A model generated the notes under the pieces. The model was not told where the DNA came from, made no database searches, and worked only from the letters and a program-made list of their open reading frames with translations. Positions 1 through 7,219 of a stretch of DNA of 21,935 nt are shown here, in pieces. Location of the stretch: positions 1 to 21,935 of the forward strand of contig DKZT01000070.1 of NCBI GenBank assembly GCA_002493755.1, read 5' to 3'. The DNA is from Ruminococcaceae bacterium UBA7067. GTDB lineage: Bacteria; Bacillota; Clostridia; Oscillospirales; Acutalibacteraceae. Every line of letters begins with the position of its first letter. Position 1 is the first letter of the stretch. Made by a program: the position numbers and the translations under genes.

Positions 1-25
1 AGGAGAACGGGACGGGCGGTTATCT

Positions 26-81
26 CCACTCTTCACTCTTCACTCTCCACTCTCCACTCTTCACTCTTCACTCTTCACTCT
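26..81. repeat. Heptamer array (CCACTCT/TCACTCT), 8 units
   Basis: Eight uninterrupted 7-bp units, each CCACTCT or TCACTCT, run head to tail. The same heptamers recur at 18690-18717 and 20224-20244 and on the opposite strand at 20012-20032. The array lies just beyond the terminator of the signalling operon and has no coding potential. A 7-bp period does not preserve reading frame, which fits an intergenic simple repeat that can change length by slippage. Confidence 0.85.
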
Positions 82-86
82 AAAAT

Positions 87-130
87 AAACAGCCTTGCAG
101 GTTCACGCTTAATGAACAGCAAGGCTGTTT
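87..130 (-). terminator. Terminator hairpin after the phosphatase gene
   Basis: The arms AAACAGCCTTGC and GCAAGGCTGTTT pair perfectly, and an inner GTTCA/TGAAC pair extends the stem. The hairpin starts 8 bp past the phosphatase stop codon. On the minus strand it is followed only by a short ATTTTA tract; on the plus strand a longer T-run follows. It may therefore work in both directions. Confidence 0.7.
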
Positions 131-137
131 GATTTTT

Positions 138-2123
138 TTATTTGATTTTTATCGTAAGCGCCGTTATATCGTCCGACTGCGGCGCGCCGCTTGTGAAATC
201 TCTTACGCTGTTGATTAAAATATCAAGGTGAGCTTCAAACGGTGTTTCGCCGCCGTATATTGAATCGCAAAGCGATATGAGCCTTTCGTTGCCGTAGAAT
301 TCGCCGTTTATGCTTTCGGCTTCATTCACACCGTCGGTGTAAAGCAGCAGCTCAAAATCACTTTCAAGCTGTATTGAGTGAAGCGTGTAATTAACGTCGG
401 GGAAAAATCCGAGCGCAAGGTTCGGCTTCGATTCAAGCCACTGTGATTTGCCGCCGCTTCGTATTATGGGGAAGTTGTGGCCTGCGTTTGCAAACTCCAT
501 TGTTCGTTTTTCGGCGTCAATTATTCCGACAAACATTGTGACAAACATATTCTCGCTGTTGTTTTCGCAAAGAGTATTGTTGACATTCTTTAAAATCATC
601 TCTGCGGAAAGCTGCTTGCTGCATTTTACAAGCGTGCTTGCCTCAGCCATAAATATCGCCGCAGGAAGTCCCTTTGACGAAACATCGGCAATGCAAACAA
701 GCAGCCTGTTATCGTCAAGCTGAGCAAAATCGTAAAAGTCGCCGCCCACCGCCTGCGCAGGCTTTATATATGAGCATACGGCGAAGCTGTCGCTTTTAAG
801 CGGCTTCGGCAGAATATTCATCTGGATTTTTGCCGCCGCCTCAAGCATTGCCCTCGCTCTTTCCTCGCGTTTAGCCTGCTGCTGAACATCGCCTATATAG
901 CGGATTATATCGGTTGTCATCTTTTCATATGAGCCTGCAAGGCGAGAAATCTCTGTGCTTGTTTTGCCGAAGCTCGGCAGCTCGGCGGCAAGCCCCTTGC
1001 GAACAAAGTCATTGCAGTATTCGCTGATACAGCTTATCGGCTTTGTCACCTTTTTTTCAAGCATCTTAAGCACGGTGTAGAGCATAACAATCATTATTAT
1101 TCCGATAAGGTTGACATAGAAGAACACGCCGAGCGTTATGTGAAATAAGTCGTTGTCTGTTGTAATTCTGTATTTGTTTGAAACAAATATAAATTCCAGA
1201 ACAGCAAACAGTACAAAGCTGCAAACCGCAGTAAAAATGAAGAATACAACTATTATCTGCGAGCTTATCTCAGGCTTGGTTGACGGCATTACAAAACGTT
1301 CCTTGCTTGGAAGCTTGCTTCTCAGCATAGGAAGCACCGCCAGCAGCAAAACAACCGAAATCAGAATAATGTCAAACACATCGCCCCATCTTCCGCTGTT
1401 AAAATTCAGAAGCTCGCAGAGCAAATCAAAAGGTGTACCGTCAGCGTGTTCAAGGTAAGAGGAATAATTGTATAATTCCTTTAACCCGATAAGAAGCAGG
1501 GCGGCGGCGCACAGTATGTAATCGGGAATATACCGCTTGTGAATGTATGTGTTGCGATAAAGCCTTTTTGGAACCACAGGCTTGAGCCTGATGAGATTTG
1601 TCAGCACAAGGAACAGAGTTGTTCCGCCGAATAGCGAGAAAAACAGGTTGCACATAGCTGTGGGTATGAAAATTTCAAAAAATTTGTAGGCGTTTATAAG
1701 CTCACAGCCGGCGGCAAGCACCGCCATTGAAACGGTTGTTGAAAACATTGTGATAACAATAAATTTAAGAGTGGTGTCAGCCGAGGAAACATATTTCAGT
1801 CTGTGCTTTTCAACGGGCAGAACGGTGTGCCACAGCCTATACGGAAGCCACGCATATAAAAAGTTAGCAAGACAGCCGAAAATCGACGCTGTACTCAGAT
1901 GCCCTAAGCAGTCGGACAAAAGATTTCCCACAGCACAGCCAAAGGCTCCTGCCGGACCCATAAGAAGTCCTGCCGGTACGGGGAAGACAGCGGACAGGCG
2001 AAGCTCTGCGCTGCCGAGATGGAAAAAGTCGCTTTCAGACGGAATGTTCAGCAGAGCAAAGACCGCCGTTGAAATCAGAAAATAAAGCAGATGCTTTTTG
2101 AAATTATAAGATTTTATTTTCAT
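138..2123 (-). CDS. Membrane-anchored SpoIIE-type PP2C serine phosphatase
   Basis: This 661-residue protein has three parts. Residues 1-350 hold about eight hydrophobic membrane segments; the first 180 residues, with small-residue-rich helices, resemble the integral membrane sensor regions of such phosphatases. Residues 350-440 form a HAMP-like and coiled linker. Residues 440-660 are a SpoIIE/RsbU-type PP2C domain. The metal-binding acidic residues are visible in GGDFYD (460-465), IADVSSKG (478-485), YTDGVNE (595-601) and SDDIT (650-654). In this family such enzymes dephosphorylate an anti-sigma-factor antagonist so that a sigma factor is released. The start codon overlaps the stop of the upstream kinase gene (ATGA), so the two are translationally coupled and probably act in one partner-switch pathway. 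No STAS antagonist or sigma factor is in the window, so the target is unknown. Confidence 0.9.
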   Translation of the reverse strand: MKIKSYNFKKHLLYFLISTAVFALLNIPSESDFFHLGSAELRLSAVFPVPAGLLMGPAGAFGCAVGNLLSDCLGHLSTASIFGCLANFLYAWLPYRLWHTVLPVEKHRLKYVSSADTTLKFIVITMFSTTVSMAVLAAGCELINAYKFFEIFIPTAMCNLFFSLFGGTTLFLVLTNLIRLKPVVPKRLYRNTYIHKRYIPDYILCAAALLLIGLKELYNYSSYLEHADGTPFDLLCELLNFNSGRWGDVFDIILISVVLLLAVLPMLRSKLPSKERFVMPSTKPEISSQIIVVFFIFTAVCSFVLFAVLEFIFVSNKYRITTDNDLFHITLGVFFYVNLIGIIMIVMLYTVLKMLEKKVTKPISCISEYCNDFVRKGLAAELPSFGKTSTEISRLAGSYEKMTTDIIRYIGDVQQQAKREERARAMLEAAAKIQMNILPKPLKSDSFAVCSYIKPAQAVGGDFYDFAQLDDNRLLVCIADVSSKGLPAAIFMAEASTLVKCSKQLSAEMILKNVNNTLCENNSENMFVTMFVGIIDAEKRTMEFANAGHNFPIIRSGGKSQWLESKPNLALGFFPDVNYTLHSIQLESDFELLLYTDGVNEAESINGEFYGNERLISLCDSIYGGETPFEAHLDILINSVRDFTSGAPQSDDITALTIKIK

Positions 2124-2536
2124 TGCTCATCCTCCAGCGATTTTTCAAAGGAGAGTATGTTTTCTCCGTTCTCATATTTGTAGCTTAGATTTTCAGTGAT
2201 TAGCTTAACAAGCTCAATGCCGTGACCGCCGGGGATAAGCTTCAAGACATTGTCCTCGGCTCTTTGCCTGCTGTCAAATTCAAGCGGATTAAAGGGTGTT
2301 CCGCAGTCGGCAAATTCTGCTCTGACCCTGTTTTCACCGATATATTCAATTTCAAATGAAACCGTGCCGCCATTAAAGCCGTAGGCATATGTTGAGATAT
2401 TGACGAAAATTTCCTCAATGGCAACAAGAAGCCTTTGATAGCTCTTGCTTTTTACGGCTCTATCTCCGATAAGCTGCTGACATAGCTTTATTAGCTCAGG
2501 CAGGTTTTGAATTTTAGCTTCAACTGTTGTTTTCAT
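2120..2536 (-). CDS. Anti-sigma-type serine/threonine kinase (RsbW/SpoIIAB-like HATPase)
   Basis: The 138-residue product has the HATPase_c fold of anti-sigma kinases. It shows an N-box-like stretch (VAIEEIFVNISTYAY), a G1-like region with DCGTPFNP, and a GGHGIELVK glycine box near the C-terminus. In the family such proteins bind a sigma factor or phosphorylate an antagonist. I chose the ATG at 2536 because GGGGGTG lies just upstream and homology begins at MKTTVEAKI. A longer open frame reaching 2704 would translate heptamer-like repeat DNA and is unlikely. It overlaps the phosphatase gene by 4 bp (ATGA), giving a kinase-phosphatase pair in one operon. Confidence 0.85.
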   Translation of the reverse strand: MKTTVEAKIQNLPELIKLCQQLIGDRAVKSKSYQRLLVAIEEIFVNISTYAYGFNGGTVSFEIEYIGENRVRAEFADCGTPFNPLEFDSRQRAEDNVLKLIPGGHGIELVKLITENLSYKYENGENILSFEKSLEDEQ

Positions 2537-2690
2537 AATACACCCCCGTGCGGCTGAGCCGCAGTTAATAGATAAGAGCGAAGAGTGAAGAGTGTTGGTG
2601 TCGCCGCAAGCGGCTCTTTGAATTAATATGAACTCGTTTCGATTTATAAATTCTGTGATGCTTGTTTTCTGTTCTGAACTCTGAAATCTG

Positions 2691-2737
2691 AACTCAAAAC
2701 TCAAAACTCAAAACTCAAAACTCAAAACTCAAAACTC
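2691..2737. repeat. Heptamer array (AACTCAA), 6.7 units
   Basis: AACTCAA is repeated head to tail almost seven times. Two AAGAGTG units (the other heptamer class, opposite strand) lie at about 2580-2594. The 320-bp gap 2537-2856 between the kinase gene and the divergent macro gene otherwise holds only candidate promoter elements; I see no gene in it. The array would fall in the leader of the kinase operon, between a candidate -10 element (2743-2748) and the start codon. Confidence 0.85.
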
Positions 2738-2742
2738 ATCTA

Positions 2743-2751
2743 ATTATACCA
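2743..2751 (-). promoter_or_regulatory. Candidate extended -10 promoter of the kinase/phosphatase operon
   Basis: Read on the minus strand this is TGGTATAAT, an extended -10 (TGn plus TATAAT). No convincing -35 is visible at the right distance. Transcripts from here would carry a leader of about 200 nt containing the AACTCAA array. Confidence 0.35.
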
Positions 2752-2810
2752 CATCTTCCTTAAAAATTGTAGTAAATTGTCGTTATTATAATGTGTTTTT
2801 TGTGATTTTA

Positions 2811-2819
2811 TGCTATAAT
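2811..2819 (+). promoter_or_regulatory. Candidate extended -10 promoter of the macro-domain gene
   Basis: TGCTATAAT is a perfect extended -10 element located 38 bp before the ATG of the macro-domain gene. No good -35 is seen, which extended -10 promoters can lack. Confidence 0.45.
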
Positions 2820-2856
2820 TAATTGACATAAAAACAAATGCTATGGAGTGATACAT

Positions 2857-3618
2857 ATGCCTTTAAAAATTGTGAGAAACGATATAACAAAAATTGAATG
2901 TGACGCAATAGTGAATGCCGCAAACCCCACTCTGCTCGGCGGAGGAGGTGTTGACGGCGCAATCCACAGAGCGGCAGGAAAGGACCTGCTCCTTGAGTGT
3001 ATGACGCTCGGCGGCTGTAAAACAGGTCAGGCGAAAATTACAGGAGCGTATAACTTGCCCTGCCGCTATGTTATCCACACTGTCGGACCTATCTGGCAAG
3101 GCGGTGAGAACGGCGAGGAGGAGCTGTTGCGCTCGTGCTACCGCGAAAGCCTTAAGCTTGCAAAGGATAATCACTGCGAGTCGGTTGCGTTTCCGCTGAT
3201 TTCGTCGGGTGTTTACGGCTATCCTAAGGCTCAGGCACTGAAAATAGCGGTAGAAGAGATAAGCGGCTTTCTTCTTGAAAATGAAATGCTTGTGTATATT
3301 GTGATTTTTGACAGAGCCGCATATCAGATAAGCGAAAAGCTCTTCGGCGATATTAAGGAGTATATCGACCAGAACTATGTTGACTCTCATTTTGACTGCA
3401 GGCGAAGGTGCAGTCGTTATATGGATAGTATGCCTATGCCTGCCACAAGTGTGGAGTATCCGCCGACGGTTCAGTCGATAGAGGAAGTGGATTTTGACGG
3501 TCTTATCGATGAAAGCCTTGAAAGCAGACTGAAAAGCATTGACGGGGTATTAGAGATAAAGAAGGTCTTATGTAAAACAGTCGGAATGATTGATTTTGTA
3601 GGATATAATCAAGATTAA
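2857..3618 (+). pseudogene. Macro-domain protein, 5' part, interrupted at codon 219 by an integrated element
   Basis: Residues 1-165 form a complete macro domain of the type that binds ADP-ribose or removes it or its acetyl ester. Visible motifs are DAIVNAANP (16-24), GGGGVDGAIHRAAG (28-41) and PLISSGVYGYP (113-123). In homologues I recall, a C-terminal helical domain beginning DESFSQMLLR follows. Here the match stops at the Glu codon 3511-3513 and the frame runs on into foreign sequence for 34 more residues to a stop at 3616. The missing domain is found at 13131-13466. The ATG at 2857 is chosen over an in-frame GTG at 2848 because GGAG lies 8 bp ahead of it. The chimeric product still has the full macro domain and may be functional, so pseudogene refers to loss of the C-terminal domain. 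The split-gene reading rests on family memory plus the exact frame fit. Confidence 0.8.
3511..3512. other. Left attachment junction (attL), putative GA crossover
   Basis: Host coding sequence (GAT codon at 3508-3510) changes to element sequence at this GA. The right junction has GA in the same codon phase (first two bases of a Glu codon). A GA at 3508-3509 is a less good alternative because it shifts the frame fit. Confidence 0.6.
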
Positions 3619-3633
3619 CGGAGGTTTTACAAA

Positions 3634-3942
3634 ATGAAAAACATTATTTCAGAATTGTTCTATGGGAATATTGATCCACAAACTCGCAGTTACCAAAAAG
3701 GCAGTTATATTCAAAAATATATGACTATTCTTGCTAACGCAGAGGAAGTCTTAACGAAAAGCCTGTCAGGAGATGATAAGAAAACTTTTTTGTCATATGC
3801 AAATGCTTCAAATATCGTTTTAGGGGAATCGGAATTAGATAGTTTTATTGTTGGCTTTCGTTTGGGTGCTCAGTTTACTTACGATACCTTTGTTAGCAAC
3901 ACAGCTCCCTTTACTGATTTCTTGAAGGAGGAAGCAGAATGA
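3634..3942 (+). CDS. DUF6809 family protein
   Basis: The 102-residue product matches what I know of DUF6809: an N-terminal ELFYGNIDPQ block, a charged helical middle (about 30-75), and a C-terminal block FIVGFRLGAQF. The family has no established function but is common on mobile elements of Clostridia. A good RBS (GGAGG, 8 bp spacing) precedes the ATG. It overlaps the next gene by 4 bp (ATGA), so the two form a small operon at the left end of the element. No signal peptide or membrane segment is visible. Confidence 0.75.
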   Translation: MKNIISELFYGNIDPQTRSYQKGSYIQKYMTILANAEEVLTKSLSGDDKKTFLSYANASNIVLGESELDSFIVGFRLGAQFTYDTFVSNTAPFTDFLKEEAE

Positions 3943-4121
3943 ATACAAAGTATCACGTCTATCTAAATTATGAAGAAAGGCGATTAGTGATTAAAAGCCT
4001 AAATGATTTGAGGAATAGACTAATATCCGAAGGTAAATACACCGACCTCATTGATGAAGTTTTGGTTAAGGTGGCTAACGCTAAAATCAAGAAAATGAAG
4101 GTTGTCAGCAAAAGCTCGTAA
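3939..4121 (+). CDS. Small hypothetical protein of the element (60 aa)
   Basis: A short, basic protein with an HVYLNYEERRLVIKSL start and a lysine-rich end (AKIKKMKVV). It is predicted to be helical. Similar small proteins sit next to DUF6809 in Clostridia mobile elements, but I know no function. The start overlaps the stop of the DUF6809 gene, implying translational coupling. The 140 bp after it hold no gene; they lead to the RBS of tnpV. Confidence 0.65.
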   Translation: MNTKYHVYLNYEERRLVIKSLNDLRNRLISEGKYTDLIDEVLVKVANAKIKKMKVVSKSS

Positions 4122-4261
4122 ACGGTATATTTGCGGATTTTGAGGTTGGTAATGATGATACCTTAACCCATTAAGTTCAACACTCTAAGAATCGCATAAA
4201 TACTGGCAATTTACATCGAACTTTGTACACACTTTTTCGACTATTAAGGAGGATAACATTT

Positions 4262-4618
4262 ATGACAAATAAGATCACATACACTCAGCAAGGCGATTAC
4301 CTTTTACCTAACCTGACATTACCCGAACAGCCGAAGGTTGAGATCGGGATTTGGGGCAAGCGGCATTTGAAATATATCAAACATCATCGTCCCATCTTAT
4401 ATACAAACCTGCTGACGAGTTGCAAGCTCACAGCCTACCTCGCCGATATTGACGAACAGGCAGAGGATATGTTCTTTCGGTTAGTAAAGCAGCTTGCCGA
4501 AAAGGAAGGTATAACCGACCAACTCAAAGCAGATAATCAAATGCTGTGGGTAAAGAGAATGAATAATATACGCAACCGTGCAGAAGAAATTGTCAATAAT
4601 GAATTGATACTTGTTTAA
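4262..4618 (+). CDS. tnpV: TnpV, transposon-encoded protein
   Basis: The 118-residue product matches the TnpV family of Tn4451-type elements: an N-terminal ITYTQQGDYLLPNL, a central GIWGKRHLKYIKHHRP, and a C-terminal LWVKRMNNIRNRAEEIV. TnpV has no proven biochemical role, but it marks this transposon group. I chose the ATG at 4262, which has AAGGAGG 9 bp upstream. The open frame extends to 4223, but that part lacks an RBS and family similarity. A strong hairpin at 4621-4656 closes the gene against the convergent reverse transcriptase gene. Confidence 0.85.
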   Translation: MTNKITYTQQGDYLLPNLTLPEQPKVEIGIWGKRHLKYIKHHRPILYTNLLTSCKLTAYLADIDEQAEDMFFRLVKQLAEKEGITDQLKADNQMLWVKRMNNIRNRAEEIVNNELILV

Positions 4619-4620
4619 TC

Positions 4621-4656
4621 AACGGGAGAAGATGATTAATTTCATCTTCTCCCGTT
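4621..4656. terminator. Perfect 15-bp hairpin between tnpV and the reverse transcriptase gene
   Basis: AACGGGAGAAGATGA pairs perfectly with TCATCTTCTCCCGTT across a 6-nt loop. It lies 3 bp after the tnpV stop and 13 bp beyond the 3' end of the RT open frame, so it probably terminates both convergent transcripts, although no long T-run follows on either strand. Confidence 0.7.
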
Positions 4657-4668
4657 CCAGTTTGTTTG

Positions 4669-5190
4669 CTAGAATTCGCAAAAATGGATTCCTTTTTGTT
4701 TTAGTTTGTTATACATATTCAAGTTTTGGTGAATTGTAAGTTTTTCTTTGAATTCATCTTCGGTTATTATGTTTTCAGAAAACAATTCATAATTCAATAT
4801 CCAAGAAGTCGAGGATGATTTCATTGTTTGCTTTAAATCCTGAGATATGAATCCTTTTCTTAATAGCATTACTTGAGCTAATTCATTTTTGCTTGAACAT
4901 ATCCGAATTATTATATCATCATCTCTTTCGATTCCCTCAATTTCAATTAATAGGTACAATAACCAAATTACTTCTAAATCATTTATTTGCTGCAAACTGC
5001 GTAGAAGTATTTTTTTAATTAACGTAATATCTTTATCATTAATACAAAAGTTTTCGGATTTCTTCTCAATTAAAATCTGACAAGCTTTAATTAAAGAGCG
5101 TTTATTGTTCTGTAATATAGTTAACAGATATGCCTTGTATAATTCTGAATTTGATATATCAATGGGATTTTTTTCTAAAGATTTTAACAA
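4669..5190 (-). pseudogene. C-terminal helical part of the reverse transcriptase, downstream of an in-frame TGA
   Basis: This open frame is in the same reading frame as the catalytic RT frame and begins right after its TGA at 5203-5205; the codons 5191-5202 between them are also open (A, I, R, F). The 173 residues are almost all helical, rich in Leu, Ile and Lys, with a repeat-like helix pattern as in the C-terminal domains of Abi and DRT reverse transcriptases. No RBS precedes the possible TTG start at 5190, so separate translation is doubtful. Read together with the upstream part, the protein would be 505 residues plus the TGA codon, close to the usual size of these RTs. Either a recent nonsense mutation or programmed readthrough could explain it. 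Confidence 0.7.
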
Positions 5191-5202
5191 AAATCTTATT
5201 GC

Positions 5203-6186
5203 TCATATTGTTCCCTTGTTTTCTAATGTAAAAAAGCTGTTAAACATATCCATTAGATGTTCATTATCAAATTCATCAATGTGTAGATCAGTAAATAGTT
5301 TATTAAGATTCTTATTAATATAATATGGGAATTTTTCTTCTCTTGTTTTCTCGTTATTAATAGTTAGGTTATATTTTCTAAGAATCAAATCAATTTTGCT
5401 TTTTGTCGTTTCAGTATTATCATCAAAAACAAAGATTTCATAATCATCAACATATCTGACAAACCGGATGTTTTCAGATTTTATTTCTTTATCTATTCTT
5501 GTAAGCAGCGCTTCTGATATCAATCGAGAAACAAAAGGACCTGCTAATAATCCATTTGTTTGATTTGAATTCATTCTACGAACTAATTTATCAAGTTTGG
5601 AGTATTTTTCATATGTTGGACTTAAATTTTCGCCTTTTTGGCTTTGACGATATTCTGAATCAGCTGATTCATATCCCATAATTATAGTAGGAATTAAATG
5701 TGTATAAATGGCACCATAAAAATTTGATATATCTAATTTTAGAATCAGTTTTGCTCCAGTTGCCTTTATTATTTTTTTTGATATGTTTTCTATGTAGTCA
5801 GAACATATTTCAAAAGATTCCTCTAATACTTCCTCTGTTTGTCCATATGATTGTTCAAATCTATAAATTTGACCTTGTTGATTAATAACTGGAGAAAAAG
5901 AATAATCCTCACTTTTTGTAAAATCTATCAATTCTTTCAGCAAATTATTATTCCGCATATATTCGTGTAATACAAGATATGATCCTAATTCAGGAATATA
6001 AATATTTCTTCTGGAATCAGCCTGATCATATTTGCTCATTGTAAAACAATATGGTTGTATTATATCACAGTTTTCGGGTGGAACATAATTTAAAACCTTT
6101 TTATCCAAGAAAAAACATGGCGGAAGATATTCAGAAAAAAAGCCCTGCGTTGCTATCTGTTTATAACTTTCTCTATTGAATGGCAT
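5203..6186 (-). CDS. Abi/DRT-class reverse transcriptase, catalytic part
   Basis: The 327-residue product has the RT core in order: motif A LKLDISNFYGAIYTH with the catalytic Asp at 152, motif B NSNQTNGLLAGPFVSR (207-221), and motif C RYVDD (244-248) with the two catalytic Asps. The FYxxIYTH form of motif A and the lack of intron maturase or retron features point to the Abi/UNKNOWN-group RTs used in phage defence (DRT systems), not to a group II intron or retron. I cannot fix the exact subtype. The ATG lies 13 bp after the mcrC stop, so it is the third gene of an mcrB-mcrC-RT operon. It is markedly more AT-rich than mcrC, a sign of separate origin. A TGA at 5203 cuts the frame before the C-terminal domain. 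Confidence 0.85.
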   Translation of the reverse strand: MPFNRESYKQIATQGFFSEYLPPCFFLDKKVLNYVPPENCDIIQPYCFTMSKYDQADSRRNIYIPELGSYLVLHEYMRNNNLLKELIDFTKSEDYSFSPVINQQGQIYRFEQSYGQTEEVLEESFEICSDYIENISKKIIKATGAKLILKLDISNFYGAIYTHLIPTIIMGYESADSEYRQSQKGENLSPTYEKYSKLDKLVRRMNSNQTNGLLAGPFVSRLISEALLTRIDKEIKSENIRFVRYVDDYEIFVFDDNTETTKSKIDLILRKYNLTINNEKTREEKFPYYINKNLNKLFTDLHIDEFDNEHLMDMFNSFFTLENKGTI

Positions 6187-6199
6187 ATTTTTTACCTTT

Positions 6200-7219
6200 C
6201 TAAATCGTCAGCTTATCCAACTGTTCCCGAATCTCATCAAATCCGCAATTCAAGTCAAGCGTTTTCACGCTTATTTGGTTGCCGCTCATTTGATAGGTGT
6301 TGTCGGGGACAATCTGTTCGTCTGTTTTGGCGTAGAGCAACATTCCCGAAACGGTTACTTGCCTGTCCTTCAGTTCTTCCTGCTTGTTCTTGACGTAGGT
6401 AAAAATCTGATACAGGTTTGCCGAGTGGACGGTTGCCTTATTAAACCGCTGCTGTGTGGTATGGGCGTAATATTTTGCGTCAATAATCAGAATGTTATCG
6501 TCTTTTTCGAGCACAATATCTGACTGCATAACCGGAAGCATATCGCAGAAATCGTCGTCGAGCTGCCACGGGATTTGCGGTGCGCCGACGGTCAGTTCCG
6601 GATGTTCCTTGCGGAAATATTCCAGAATAAACTTCTCATACAAGCGGTGCATACGCTGTTCGTCGAGGAAGTCCATCAGCTTGGTTGTGCCGTCCGATTG
6701 CGTTTGCAGCAAGCCCTTCAAAACCAAATAGCAAATCGAAACCAGCATACGGTATGTCTGATTATTGCGGTCATAGCGCAGATTCCAGTTGATTCTGTAA
6801 ATCGGCAGCGGTTCAACATTAGCCAAGAAAACTAAAAGCTTTTTCATTTCCTTTTTGCGGCTCTTGTCAACGTCCGCTACCATCAAGCGCAGCATTGTCG
6901 TCTTGATGATACGGTTCATATAGGCGTTTTCGGAAAACTCGTCGTAGGAGCACACAACCTGCCGCTTGATAATGGAATTTGTTTTCAGTGTTTCCGAAAT
7001 TTCCATTTTACCACGCAGTGCCGTCAGCGGTTCACGCTTCGGGATATAGTCATTCATCAGACCGCGCTTGAGCTGTTTTGACAAGCCTTTAATCAGGATG
7101 GCGGCGCATAAATCCGCCACATTCTCAAAATGCTCCGTCGCCACACTTTTATATCCTTGCTCATTCAGCACCTGAAATGCGTAGGAGAGCATATAGTAGA
7201 TATTTTGAATCGGAATCAC
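6200..7219 (-). CDS. mcrC: McrC, nuclease subunit of the McrBC restriction system
   Basis: The 339-residue product matches McrC in length and pattern: N-terminal IQNIYYMLSYAF, a central YDEFSENAYMNRIIK, LYEKF around 194-198, and the PD-(D/E)xK nuclease core with Asp in MQSD (234) and IIDAK (245-249). In McrBC systems McrC binds the McrB GTPase ring, stimulates GTP hydrolysis and cuts DNA containing modified cytosines. It starts with GTG overlapping the mcrB stop (GTGA), with GAGGAG 9 bp upstream inside the mcrB end, so the two are co-translated. All catalytic residues appear intact. Confidence 0.93.
   Translation of the reverse strand: MIPIQNIYYMLSYAFQVLNEQGYKSVATEHFENVADLCAAILIKGLSKQLKRGLMNDYIPKREPLTALRGKMEISETLKTNSIIKRQVVCSYDEFSENAYMNRIIKTTMLRLMVADVDKSRKKEMKKLLVFLANVEPLPIYRINWNLRYDRNNQTYRMLVSICYLVLKGLLQTQSDGTTKLMDFLDEQRMHRLYEKFILEYFRKEHPELTVGAPQIPWQLDDDFCDMLPVMQSDIVLEKDDNILIIDAKYYAHTTQQRFNKATVHSANLYQIFTYVKNKQEELKDRQVTVSGMLLYAKTDEQIVPDNTYQMSGNQISVKTLDLNCGFDEIREQLDKLTI

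Noticed and set aside
2537..2704. Longer start for the kinase gene at 2704
   Set aside because: The extra residues translate repeat-like DNA. The RBS and family similarity begin at the ATG at 2536.
4669..6186. Retron or group II intron reverse transcriptase
   Set aside because: There is no maturase or endonuclease domain, no intron structure, and no msr/msd-like RNA next to the RT. Motif A fits Abi/DRT RTs better.
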